From positions 1-64,000 of the forward strand of contig CAAEEZ010000014.1 of NCBI GenBank assembly GCA_900755035.1: DNA of 64,000 nucleotides, in the 5' to 3' direction. A program made the translations under genes and the position numbers. This DNA comes from Clostridia bacterium. Lineage in GTDB: Bacteria > Bacillota > Clostridia > Christensenellales > CAAEEZ01. Positions 16,653 to 27,900 of the stretch are shown here, one piece after another; within the stretch, counting starts at the first letter, position 1; each line of letters starts with the position of its first letter. The notes under the pieces were generated by a model. The model searched no databases and was not told the origin of the DNA. It saw only the letters and a list, made by a program, of their open reading frames with translations.

Positions 16653-17134
16653 TTTTCTAAATCTTTATATACCGTTTTTATTTTTTGTAGTCTACCGTCA
16701 ATTCTTCTAAATAGGTCGAAATATTCTTCGTATTCGTGTACGATTACGCCACTATGAACTTGGCTTTCGTAGATAAGCGGATAGTCGTCAAAATGCCGTT
16801 TCTCCCCGTAAAATTTGTTTTTCCGGGCGTTTTTTGTGGATTTTAAGGATAGTTTTTCCGCTATTTTCGACGCAGGTTTAAGAAAGATATTCCGTACTGA
16901 GATTATAAGCGAAACGACGAAAGATAACCCTAGCCCCCACACGTACAAGTTGGAATATAAATTGCCGATATTAAACAACTCGAATTTGAAAACGCCCGAT
17001 ATTATAAGACCGTAAATTAGGTATAAAAGTGGTATGTACAGCCCCAAAAACAGCATAATATAGGCAATAACGTGTAATAAAAAATTTACTACCGAGCCTA
17101 TCGTTTTGCCAAGTAGTAAAATAATGGTAATCAT
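16649..17134 (-). CDS. Hypothetical membrane protein, 161 residues
   Basis: Not assigned to a named family. Two or three hydrophobic segments fill residues 1 to about 80 (LLLGKTIGSVVNFLL, IAYIMLFLGLYIPLLYLIYG, YVWGLGLSFVVSLIIS). They are followed by a basic linker (KSTKNARKNKFYGEKRH) and a soluble tail with PLIYESQVHSGVIVHEYEEYFDLF. Overlaps of 4 nt with both neighbours place it inside the TetR operon. Possibly a partner of the adjacent acyltransferase. Confidence 0.75.
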   Translation of the reverse strand: MITIILLLGKTIGSVVNFLLHVIAYIMLFLGLYIPLLYLIYGLIISGVFKFELFNIGNLYSNLYVWGLGLSFVVSLIISVRNIFLKPASKIAEKLSLKSTKNARKNKFYGEKRHFDDYPLIYESQVHSGVIVHEYEEYFDLFRRIDGRLQKIKTVYKDLEK

Positions 17135-17685
17135 ATTTTGATGAACTGCAATAGGCTGGCAATTTCCACGCCTTGCAAGCCTGCTAAGTCTTGAACGATA
17201 ATTCCGTCGATTAGTACTAGTAGAAGGGTAGCGTAGTCTTCGCTGATTTTGTCGTCGTGAATTCTATCGTTTATTTTCATGCTAAGTAAATCTCGCCATA
17301 TTACGTAATTTTCCCTAAACAGCGTCATAAAGTGTTCCTCGTTAGATAGGGCTTTGTTTATTAAGTATAGGTGAAGTTTGCCACGTGGCGCTTCGTTTCT
17401 TGCGCCGTATTCAAGTACGTAATTCGTCAGTCGATTTATCGAGGTATCTTTATTGGCGTTGTCAATCCAACTTAAAAAGTCGCCGGCAAGGTCGTTAAGA
17501 TATTGTTTTATGATGTCGACGAAAATCAAGTCCTTCGACGAATAGTAGTAAAATAGCGTACCTTTCGATATGCCTATTGCTTTTGCAATATCGCCAAGCG
17601 ATACATTGTCTACTTCGTTTTCGTTGATAAGTTTAATGGTTTCGTTGATAATATCCTGTTTTGAAATATTTTTTTTAGTTGCCAT
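17131..17685 (-). CDS. TetR/AcrR family transcriptional regulator
   Basis: A 184-residue TetR-type repressor. The N-terminal helix-turn-helix (residues about 8-52) reads ISLGDIAKAIGISKGTLFYYYSSKD-like, with the characteristic YYYSSKDLIF end. The C-terminal ligand domain has no close match I recognise. It is the first gene of a three-gene operon with two membrane proteins. A 22-bp palindrome starts 12 bp upstream of its ATG and overlaps its promoter, so autorepression is likely. Confidence 0.9.
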   Translation of the reverse strand: MATKKNISKQDIINETIKLINENEVDNVSLGDIAKAIGISKGTLFYYYSSKDLIFVDIIKQYLNDLAGDFLSWIDNANKDTSINRLTNYVLEYGARNEAPRGKLHLYLINKALSNEEHFMTLFRENYVIWRDLLSMKINDRIHDDKISEDYATLLLVLIDGIIVQDLAGLQGVEIASLLQFIKI

Positions 17686-17696
17686 AGTTACCCCTT

Positions 17697-17718
17697 TAAT
17701 GTTAAAATGATAACATTA
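17697..17718. promoter_or_regulatory. Palindromic operator of the TetR regulator
   Basis: TAATGTTA-AAATGA-TAACATTA, perfect 8-bp arms. The flanks CCCTT and AAGGG extend the symmetry with a two-base TA offset. It overlaps the -10 of the tetR promoter and lies about 60 bp before the divergent DUF4380-like gene, so it may control both. Confidence 0.75.
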
Positions 17719-17736
17719 TAAAGGGCAAAATGTCAA
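17707..17736 (-). promoter_or_regulatory. Promoter of the TetR operon
   Basis: On the minus strand: perfect TTGACA (17736-17731), 18-nt spacer, TATCAT (17712-17707). The operator overlaps the -10. Confidence 0.65.
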
Positions 17737-17777
17737 GGCTTACCTTGAATACGAATAAGGAGAAAGGAGAGAATTAT

Positions 17778-18683
17778 ATGTTTGAGCATTGTTACGAGAA
17801 TTATCAAAATTACGGAAAATGTATGGTTATGAAAAATAACGGGCTTACCGTTAAAGTTACCGTGGACGTAGGACCAAGAATTATTTACTTTGGTAACGAT
17901 ATGCAAAACTTTATGTGGAACGACCTAGACAGAGTAGTAGATAAAGGTGGAGAGTTTTTTGACCAAAACTTCAAAAAGGGCGAAAAATGGTATATCTACG
18001 GCGGACATAGATTGTGGAAGTCGCCGGAGGACCTGGCTAGTTACAACCCTGATAACTATCCTGTCGAGATAATTTTAGGGGAAAACGACGTAACCTTCTT
18101 TTCAAAGGAACAAAAGACTACGGGGCTAAAAACGGGCTTTAAGATAAATTTTGAAGAGGACGGCGTAAAAATAACGCATATTTTCAAAAACGTTAGTGAC
18201 AAGGTAGTAAAATGCAGTTTGTGGGGGCTTAGCGTACTTAAACAAGGTGGCGTAGAGATTATCCCTGTAAACGACGACGAAACGGGATTATTGCCAAATA
18301 GAAATTTCGTATTTTGGGCGTATTCTGATTTTAACGACCCAAGGCTAAAAATAGATAACGAATTTTGCACTTTGGCGCAAGACAATAAAAATACTAATGC
18401 GTTTAAGCTTGGTATGCTTTCAAAAAAAGGCATTTCCTGCTACCTAGTTGACGGCGATTTGTTCGTAAAAAGGTTTGAAAACGTAGAGGGTGAGTACGCT
18501 GATTATTGTTGTAACTTCGAAACGTATACTTCGGAAAACTTCTTGGAAATGGAAACGTTAAGCCCGCTTTACGAGATAAATCCAGGTGAAGAAAAAACGC
18601 ACGTTGAAAAATGGACTGCGTATTTTGGCATTGGTAAAAACAAGGATTTCGACGGGGTAAAATCGTTTATAAAAACGCTATAA
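17778..18683 (+). CDS. DUF4380-like protein (mutarotase-like fold, putative)
   Basis: A 301-residue soluble, beta-rich protein. The N-terminal VKVTVDVGPRIIYFG, the GGHRLWKSPED block and the C-terminal HVEKWTAYFG recall DUF4380/galactose-mutarotase-like sugar-binding proteins. No signal peptide. The start is set at ATG 17778 by AAAGGAGA 7-8 nt upstream, not at the earlier in-frame ATG at 17730, which would lie near the tetR promoter. It is divergent from tetR and monocistronic, with a strong terminator. The sugar substrate is unknown. Confidence 0.7.
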   Translation: MFEHCYENYQNYGKCMVMKNNGLTVKVTVDVGPRIIYFGNDMQNFMWNDLDRVVDKGGEFFDQNFKKGEKWYIYGGHRLWKSPEDLASYNPDNYPVEIILGENDVTFFSKEQKTTGLKTGFKINFEEDGVKITHIFKNVSDKVVKCSLWGLSVLKQGGVEIIPVNDDETGLLPNRNFVFWAYSDFNDPRLKIDNEFCTLAQDNKNTNAFKLGMLSKKGISCYLVDGDLFVKRFENVEGEYADYCCNFETYTSENFLEMETLSPLYEINPGEEKTHVEKWTAYFGIGKNKDFDGVKSFIKTL

Positions 18684-18779
18684 AACAGGTGAGAATTTTC
18701 TAAAAATTACGAAATTCAAAAAAATCAGCACGTGTTTTTGAATTTTTGATTATTTTTATAAAAATTGCAAAAAAAATTT

Positions 18780-18811
18780 ATCGCACTACAAATTGTGGTG
18801 CGATTTTTTTT
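18780..18811 (+). terminator. Rho-independent terminator
   Basis: ATCGCACTAC/GTGGTGCGAT 10-bp stem with one G-U pair, AAATT loop, eight T. Confidence 0.92.
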
Positions 18812-18887
18812 GACCACAATTCCCTTAGATTTTTGCAAAAAAAATCGAAAAAAAGTGCAAATTTTAACTATTTTTTTTGCCTTAATA

Positions 18888-18916
18888 TTGACTTATTCGT
18901 TTTTGTAAATTAAAAT
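18888..18916 (+). promoter_or_regulatory. Promoter of the giant lipoprotein gene
   Basis: TTGACT (18888-18893), 17-nt spacer, TAAAAT (18911-18916). The leader is about 45 nt and ends in GAGAGG before the ATG. Confidence 0.75.
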
Positions 18917-18969
18917 AAATATGTGCTTATATTATATATACGCACGTGATGTAAAATTGAGAGGTAATT

Positions 18970-21900
18970 ATGAGAAAGTTGTTTAGTTGGAAAAAACTCG
19001 TTTTGGTTGCAGTATGCATCGCAATGGTTTTCACCTTCGTTGCATGTGGCGAAAAAACGAACGTCGGCGGTAACGTCGTAGACAATCCTACTTTTAACCA
19101 AGAGTTCGGTCAATTACAAAGCGACCCTACTTCTGCGTTAAGTAAAGTGGCAGCGGCGCTGTTTACTGAAAGGGAAAACAAAAACAAAGTTAACCTAGGT
19201 TTTAACGGTGACCTAAAACTTAAACTTGGAAATAACGAACTTGTAGATATCAACGTGGACCTTCGTCTAAGCGTTGATAGAAAAGATGCAAGTGGTTCGA
19301 AGTTTAGTTTGGTAATAAACCGTAAAGGAAAAGATGGTGTTCAAAACCCGAAGATGCTACTTGGGGCGTACTTCGACGGGGTTGAATTGAAGGTGGACGC
19401 TCGTGGTACAAACGGGCATTTTTACGTTGTTGACACCGATATTATTTATCTTGTAAATCTTATCGCGTCGGCTATAAATCAAACGCCGATAGAGGATACG
19501 TTGCAAGACGTAAGTAAGTACATAAAATCTTTGTTCCCTGTTCTTGGCGCAAGTATGGTAAAAGCAGGGGCAATGGACGTGTATGAGAAGTACGTTGCCG
19601 AGACGAATTCCTCGCAAATTACTTCGACCATCTACTTGAAGAAAACGATTATGTACGTAAACAAGTTCCTAAGCGGTAACGGCGATATTAAAGGCGACTT
19701 GTACGAAACTATCGTTGGAATGGTTGGCGCAGACAAAATAAACCAAATCATCACGACGCTTAACAAAGTTGCTAAATTCGTGCCTGACAACGCAACTATA
19801 AATATAGGTCTTGGCGTTATTGGCGCAAACGATAATTACAACCTAGTAAACGGCTCGTTCAAAGTTGGTTTTTCTAGCTTAGAGGCAGGCGTAACTGCGG
19901 TAGAACTAAGTATGGACGACCAAGCCGATTACGTTAAAAAACCTACCGATCCTCCTAGCGAAGAGGAAATTGACCGTGCAAAACTAGGTGCGGTTGCTTT
20001 TGACGTTGGTCTTGACGTAAGAATTACGAAAGGTAAAGTTTCTTTTGCAGATATCGACAAAGCACTTGGCGGAATACTAAACGGCTTTGTTCAAGGACTA
20101 GACCAAGATATTGATTTTAGCAAAAACTATATAGAAGTACCGGAAAGCGTTGGTACGGCTTTGCGTATTTCTTTTGCATTCCAACTAGATATAAAAGATA
20201 ACAACAAAACAAACATTCTCGCAGAAATATATTTTGATAGCAACGGTAACGAAAAGAACGATGACGGTAAGTCTTTGTTGCAAATTTATTATGTAGGTAA
20301 AGACCAAGCCTTCTATATCGATTTATCAGGATTTGGTAAGGCAAGCACTCTACCTAATAAATTAAAGATTACAAAAGACTTAAACGGTAATTCTATTAAC
20401 CTAACTCAAATGTTCTCGGATTTTATCCAAAAGATGATTACAGAGAGCGGTAAACTTGATTTCTCAACCGTAATTTCTATGGTAGCGGACGTATTTGGCA
20501 AGGATAAAGCCCCTGTAACCGAGGAGCAAGTTCAAACAATTAACCAAAAAATGCTTAACGAATACGCTATTCCTACCGTAACTAACGAGCAAGGCGGAAC
20601 TTCAATCGACGTAATGGCTATCGTTAAAATAATTTTGAAAGAATTACAATGGGACTACAACGATAACGGCTCTTTCTACGGCTTCTCAGTAGAGATTTCG
20701 GCAAAAATGTTTAGGGAAATATTTGCCCAAATGGGTATGGATATTTCTCTATTAAAAGGTGCGTCGCTAGGTATTCACGTTACGCCGGATAAAGGTTTGG
20801 GAATTGAACTTGACGTAACTATAAACGCTGAAACTTACAAGGCTAACGGAGCAGACGAAGATATTGCAAACGATTTCCCTACTATGAACTTAGGGCTTGA
20901 AGTTTATATCGATTTATTTAAGGCGTTTGACGAAAGCAGGTTGCCTGCAGATAGACTAGACAATAATTGGCAAACTCTTGAATTAAAATCAAAGGTTGAT
21001 GAAAATGGCAAACTAGATATACTAAATTCTTTGCTTGCATCGTTATCGGGTAAAAAGGTATATCTAAGTGCTGCTGCTCAATTTGATTTGCACGTAGACC
21101 AAAGTAACGGTGAAATCAACGTTGGCTCGTCGCTAAATAGTTCGATAGGTGGAGCGCTTGGCGCTGCTCTTGCCGACCTACAATTAAAGACGGGTGCAAT
21201 AGACGTAACTTATACGCTAAAACTTGTTGCAAACGTAGATCTTGGCTCGTTAGTGAATATAAATACCACCGAAGACGTAATGACGATAATCAAAAAAGTC
21301 CTTGGTGGCGACCAAGAATTAAGCATTACTTTAACTGCTAACTACGGACCGTACGGCGGACAAAAAGACGAAGAGATTTTGGCAATGCTACTAAGCAAGG
21401 GAGCATTGTATTTTGACGCCGAAAATATCGGTATTCCTAAAACTAAGATAGAACTTGATTCGTTATTCGAGGCAATCGACGGCTTATTGAAGAAACCGGA
21501 GAAAAACGATACTCCGTCTACTTCTGAGGCGACCGCAAGCGACCCTAACGCAACGATTAAAACCGTGATTGCAATTCTTTCTAACGTAGACGTTATTAAA
21601 GTTATGGAGGGTGAAATTGCAATCGCTCTAAACAGCGCATTCCTAAACGTTTTAATCCCTATGTTCGTAGGTGGTGGCTCTACGGGTCAAGCAGGTGATA
21701 CCACGACGGGTACTATCGACCTAACGATGTCCAAAATTGAACTTGGTATCGACTTTAACAGCGATATTTTCAACAAGGATAAGGACTTTGAAAGCGTATT
21801 TAACAAAATGACTATCTATCTGGATTTGGCTACCGATCTAAGTGGAACGCAAGTTAACTTAGGCGTTAGAATTGGTGGAATAAATCTAGGTATCGTAGAT

Positions 21901-24900
21901 ACTAACGTAGATGAAGATTTGAAGGTAAGAAAAGCCTTCTTCCAAAATAGAAACGAGGACGAATTTACTAATCCGTTAGAGAATAGTTTGTTAAACTTCG
22001 GTTTGACAGGTACGTTTAGATTAACGGGAGATGGCGAATTTACGTTTAATAATAAACCGCTTAATGGCGAAATAGGCGAGTTGTTGTCTACTTTGGCATT
22101 AATCATAGGTATGGATAACTTAAATGCAGTTATCAATTTGAATTTTGCTGCAGCTATTGACCTATCTAACTTTGAAAGCAATAATACTCAAATAGCTTTG
22201 ACGCTAACTAATGCTAGCAATGATTTAATAGTAGGAGTTTACGTATACGATAAGTACGTGTACGTAAATATTCCCGGACTGATTAAACCTTTCAGGCTTG
22301 AATTCGACGTAGTAAGTCTAATTTACGATTTAATTCAAGGCAATATTAAGTTGCCTGGAAAAGGCGAGGGACAAAACCCTGGTGGCGCAGTTGCGACTGC
22401 TGAAGGAGACGTTACTCAAGCAGAAGTACTTCGTTCTCTAATAAGTGTATCTACAAAAACTGCTAACGTAACTTTATCTTCTAATATGATTAAAGGTTTA
22501 GTATCGGCTCTTGTTGGTAGTATGACCAAAGGCGACGAAACGAATCCTCCTAAGATTGACCCACAACTTGGCGACGAAATTATATCGCTAGTACAAACGT
22601 TGCCGTTTGACATTATGTTCATTGGTAGCGTATCGCACGAGTACGACGGCGAAGGCGCTGATACTTTCCTAGATAACTTGGTAGTTGACCTAAATATCTA
22701 CGTAGGCGAGAAACTGGTAGAAGCGTACGAGCGTGGCGATGATTTGTCAAAACCACAAAACGGTGTAGTAGGACTAGGAATTAAACTAGGCGATATATAT
22801 ATAGATTATATAGATAGTAATAGTAAATTAGATGTTATAAGAGCGGCACTAGAAGAAAATAGGTACGACGACCTAGGCAAAATAGAGTCCGTAACTAACT
22901 TTGACATCAAAAATATACTAGCAAATACCAAAGCATCGCTTGCTTTTGACGGTTACTTATCGATAACTTCTAACGGTGTTGATATCGGCTCAGACCAAAC
23001 GATAGACAATAACATCATGATAGAGTTAAAAGAAATCATGAATACGCTACCTGAATTATTGATAAATATAGGGGCGTTGCAAGTCGGCAAAGCAGATTTA
23101 ATGAAGTTGTACTTCCACTTGGCAGTATCTGCTGATATAGGCGCAATACTTGATGGAAACTATAACGACGCTATCGAGTTGTCGCTTGGTATTTATAGAG
23201 AAAAGTTTATAGATTACACTACTAGTGATAATGATAAACTCCTAAGCGTAGTGGTACTTTCCGGTAAAAATAGCGGAACGAAGGGCGTAACGTTATACGT
23301 GGACGCAAAAGGTCTTGCCGCAGAAGGTACTAATAACGATATTTTAAGTGGAAAGATTAAGCTTGAAAATATCGATCTAAATAGTTTGTTTGGAAGCTTG
23401 GGTATTCAAGAAACTGCAAGCGCAACCGCTGACGACTTTAATACCACGATGGTAAAAATGAACGGCGTTATAGGTATAATAAACAGTGCATTACAAGCTA
23501 TTTCTATAAGTAATAGTGGCTTGACCGTAAATCTTGGTGAAAAACTAATCGGTGTTATCGTAAATTTAATTACGAAAAACGACGGTTCGGTAAATGCAGG
23601 CGCATTGCCACTTACGGCAGGGGATATTAGGCTTGTTCTAAAACAATATGAAGAACAAGGTATTACGTACGAGCCTGGATTACATGCCAAACTTGGCTTT
23701 AAGAATAAGGACGGTGGAGATACTGCGATTGCACTTGGTATCGGTCTATACAACTTGAATATCGCATTTGCAAAAATGTCAGGTGCGTTCTTGCATGAAG
23801 ATACTTTCGATACTTCTGAATACGTTTCTTTGCAAGAATTAAAACAAGTATCCGTATCGCTTGATTTAGGTTTGGACGTTGATATGAAAGAAGGCGTACA
23901 TAACCTTAACCTATTAAATAAATACGGTAAGTTTATTGGCTCGCTTCAAAGCGTACTTGCATTAACCGAAGAAGGCGGAAAGATCGTTATTGACCAAGGT
24001 GGCGCGGCTAAGGACTTGCACCTAAACGTATTGGTTCAAGGACAAATTGGCATTGCCGACGTAAATGCTACTGAGGTAAAACTACTTGTAACTAGCCATC
24101 CAACGCAAAAAGATAGATTAGACAAAACAAACGGTAAAGTTTTGGTTGCTATCTATTTGTATAAAGATGAAATTTACGTTCAAAGCGATATATTAAATAT
24201 AACCAACTTCAAAATCCCTAGTCTTGGTATCAGCCAATATATCAGCGACACCATAGGTGATTTGTTAAGTGGTGCAGGTGCTCAAGCTGCGGCGTTTGCT
24301 ACGGCTAGCGAAGGACTTGATTTCTTAATCGGCGACAGAATGGCTGAAATAACCATAAGCAAAGTATTCTTGTCGACTTTGATTAAATACTTAGTACCTG
24401 CTGAAAGCGCAGACCTTGTAGACGCTATAATTAACAACTTGTTCCAAGGTTTGAAATTAGATATAAATCTAAGAACTATGTCGGCTTCGATTAACTTAGA
24501 TGCAATTCTAAACGAAAAACCTGATAGCACGGGTGGACTAATTAACGCTACCTTAGCAATGCAAGGACTAGAAATTAGCGTATTTGAAAAGAATTTTATA
24601 AGCGAAGCAGATAAACAAACGTTTGCTAATTGTACTGAGGCAAAAACCAATGCATTTATTGAATTTGGCGCAAGCGCAAGTATTAAGAGAGAAAAGATTA
24701 CGGAGGATAAACAATTAACTCCGGATAATATCTTTGGACAATTAGCCGGCGTAGTGGACAATTTGGATATGTTAGACCCTAATATCAGAGGTACTATCAA
24801 TAGTATATTAAGGTCATTATATATCAATATTATGAGTGCTAAGGATGGTCAAGGTGTTCCTACTGATGATGGTATGTATGTAAAATTAAACGTACTTGTA

Positions 24901-27900
24901 CAAGTAAACCTTGATTGGAATAGTTGGCAATCGCTTGACCTAAGTAAATCTTCGTTTAGATTGTTACTTACCGATACGGGCAACAATCCTGTATTGGACG
25001 TATATCTAATAGGTTCTAACGATACTATGTATATTGACGCTCCTTTACTTGGTACTAACACCAAACTAGCGTTAAATGGTATCAACCTAATCGAACTTTA
25101 CGAGCAAAGCAAAAACCCGGACGGCGGCGAAACCGTAAGTGAACTATCTACGGCAACTGCCGGCGTTGATATGCAAAAAATACTAGGAATAATCGACGGT
25201 GTTATCGGCAAAATCGAATTTGCCGATGGCGGAATGAGCGTAGGATTCGCTCCTAAGGCGCTAGTTGCTATTGCAGGCGCGTTAGGTCTTGTTCCTAGCC
25301 TAGATAGTGGACTTGTAGACGCAGTTGGTTCACTTGTTGAAACGTTACCTAATACTAGTGAAGGCAGTGGAATTTATATTGATTACGCAAAAGAAGTAAA
25401 TAATAAAACTTCACCGGTGGTTGGATTAAGATACGGTTTAGACGGCGTTGGTATGATCGACATCAATCTAAATCACTATGCTCTTGGTGCAGTTAATGAT
25501 TTTGCTAGTGTGGACGTTACTACGTTGCCGTTTAAGGATAAAGACGGCCTTGCAAAAATGAGAGATTTTGCTAAGTACGATGGTGAGTACAGCAATTTGT
25601 CTAAACTACAAAATATTCAACTTGATATTAAAGGCGAGTTAAAGGCAGGACTTGAAAGCAATAAAACGAATCCTATGGATTTAAGTAGTATGGTTCAAGG
25701 CGTGCTAGGTTCGATATTATCGCTTGCTCCACTTCAAGAAATAGGTGCTAAGATTTATTCGGACGTAAAAGGCACGGACGTACTAAATTTCAGAGTTCAA
25801 GCAAACCTAGATATTGCTCATATCGTTGAAAATCTACAACTTGGCTTGACTGTTTACAAGAAAAATTCTACTAGCGAAGCCCTAATTGAAGTGTTCTACG
25901 ATAAAGGTTCGTTATATGTAAACGCTCCTGATTATCTAGGCGAAAAAGCATTGAAGATTGCTAATTTGCTAGAACTATTTAGTGGCAACGGCGGTGCTTC
26001 TAGTACTGCTACGGGCGAGGGCGAAACCTTACCTAGCGAAACAATTAAGCAAGCGGCTGCACTTAACGTTATTTTTGGTAAAGAGTTCGTTGGCGTGCAC
26101 GTAACTAGCGGTATCTTTGCAATTTTAGTACAGTTATTGCAAGGAATGGATATCAACCTAACCGAAGATATGTTTGCAAGCCTTGAAAATCAATTCGATA
26201 TAGGTATCGAAATTGGTTCTACTAACGTAGACGAACATCTAAGCCTACCAGAGTTGTATGCTAGCCTATCTATTAAATTCGGCCCGGTAATGCTTGGCTT
26301 AAAGGCAAGCGAGCCAAGAGTTTCAATCGGTTCTAAGGAAAGCATAGTTCCTCAAAGAATTATAGATAATTCGGCGCATTTCTCAGAAGTAACGTTCAGA
26401 GTTCAAGCAGAAGGTAGATTAGGTATAAGCGCAGATAAGACTATATTAGACTTAAATGCGTTGCTAAAAGAATTTGGCGTAAACGAAACGCTAGACTTTG
26501 GCGTTGATATCGCAAATCCTAACGACCCTAACGGTAAACCTATCAATCTACACTTAGGACTAGAATTAGACGCTGAAATTTGTCTTGGCGATATTAGTAA
26601 GTGTAATATCGCTTTAAGGGTAAACGCTTACAAAGACGAATATTCGTTTAGCGCTACTAACCCTAGCGAGCAAAAGAAAATAGGCGAAGTACTTGCATTG
26701 TATATGCACAAAAACAGCCTATATCTAGACTTAAAGAACAATATTATTGAGCTAACCGAAGTACATATCAATACTGAGGCGCTAACGGGAATTATCGACG
26801 CTATTAAGGGCGCTATTTCCGGCGAGCAAACGACTGCTCCTGGTCAAAGTGGCGCAGTATCAACGGCAGAGGCTACTGCTAACGATACGGCCAAAGAGCA
26901 ACTAATATTATCTAACCTAATTCAACTTAACTTCAACGGCGTTGGCGCTGCCGACGGCGAAGGAGTATTTAGCGATTTGGGTAGCATCACTGCTGAAATT
27001 GGTGGTGTTGTAATCCAAAAAGTGCTTGAAATGCTTGGTCTAAATCACCTTGCAGGCGCAGGACTTGCAGCCGTTATCAAAATTGATACCCCTACCGAAG
27101 GAAATAGCAATTTTGGTATTGGCATAAACGTAGTAACCGGTGATAACAGCACGTTGATAAATAATCTAGGCTTGTACGTATGGCTCGGAAATATCAAAGT
27201 TGTTAAACAAAGCGAAAATACCGAAGAAAGTAGAAAGGCAAGTTTGTTGCCTCCTGCGGAGCTTGTTCAAAATGCATTTGAATTAAGCGATTTATACAAA
27301 CAATTTATAAGCGTAGATATTACGGCAAGCTTGTCTATGATGACTTCTACCGTAGAGCCGCCTACCGATACGGACGAAAACGCAGGTGATAATAGCTTGA
27401 TTATGAAGAATTTAATTACGGAATTCTTCAAAGGTTTCGTTCCTTGGATGCCGGACTTCGTGGCTCAGCTAGAAATCATAGGCAAGGAAAACGGTATGAC
27501 GTACGAAGACTTTATGTCGTCGCACGCAATTAGGTTGCAAGCAAACGTAAACCTTGGAATGCTTATCAACAACAAAACTTGTACCATATGTAAGAAGGAC
27601 TTTAATAGTTCGGATGCTATCTACCAAGCGAAGAAAGTTTGTCCATATTGCGGGGCAAGTAACGAGCAAATAGAGGATAAAGGTTTCTACCTAGACGATA
27701 TCGACTTAGGTATCGAAATTTTGAGAAACACCAAAGTTGAACTTGCTACCGTAAGCGAAACGCTACTTGGCTTGTATATTAGAAATAGCCAAATTGCTTT
27801 CTACGGCGAGCCGTTTGGACTAAACAACTTCGTTATCGAAAGAGATGCAGTTGAAAGCATTGCAAATACTATTAAGTATATTATCGGTCAAGGCACTTCG

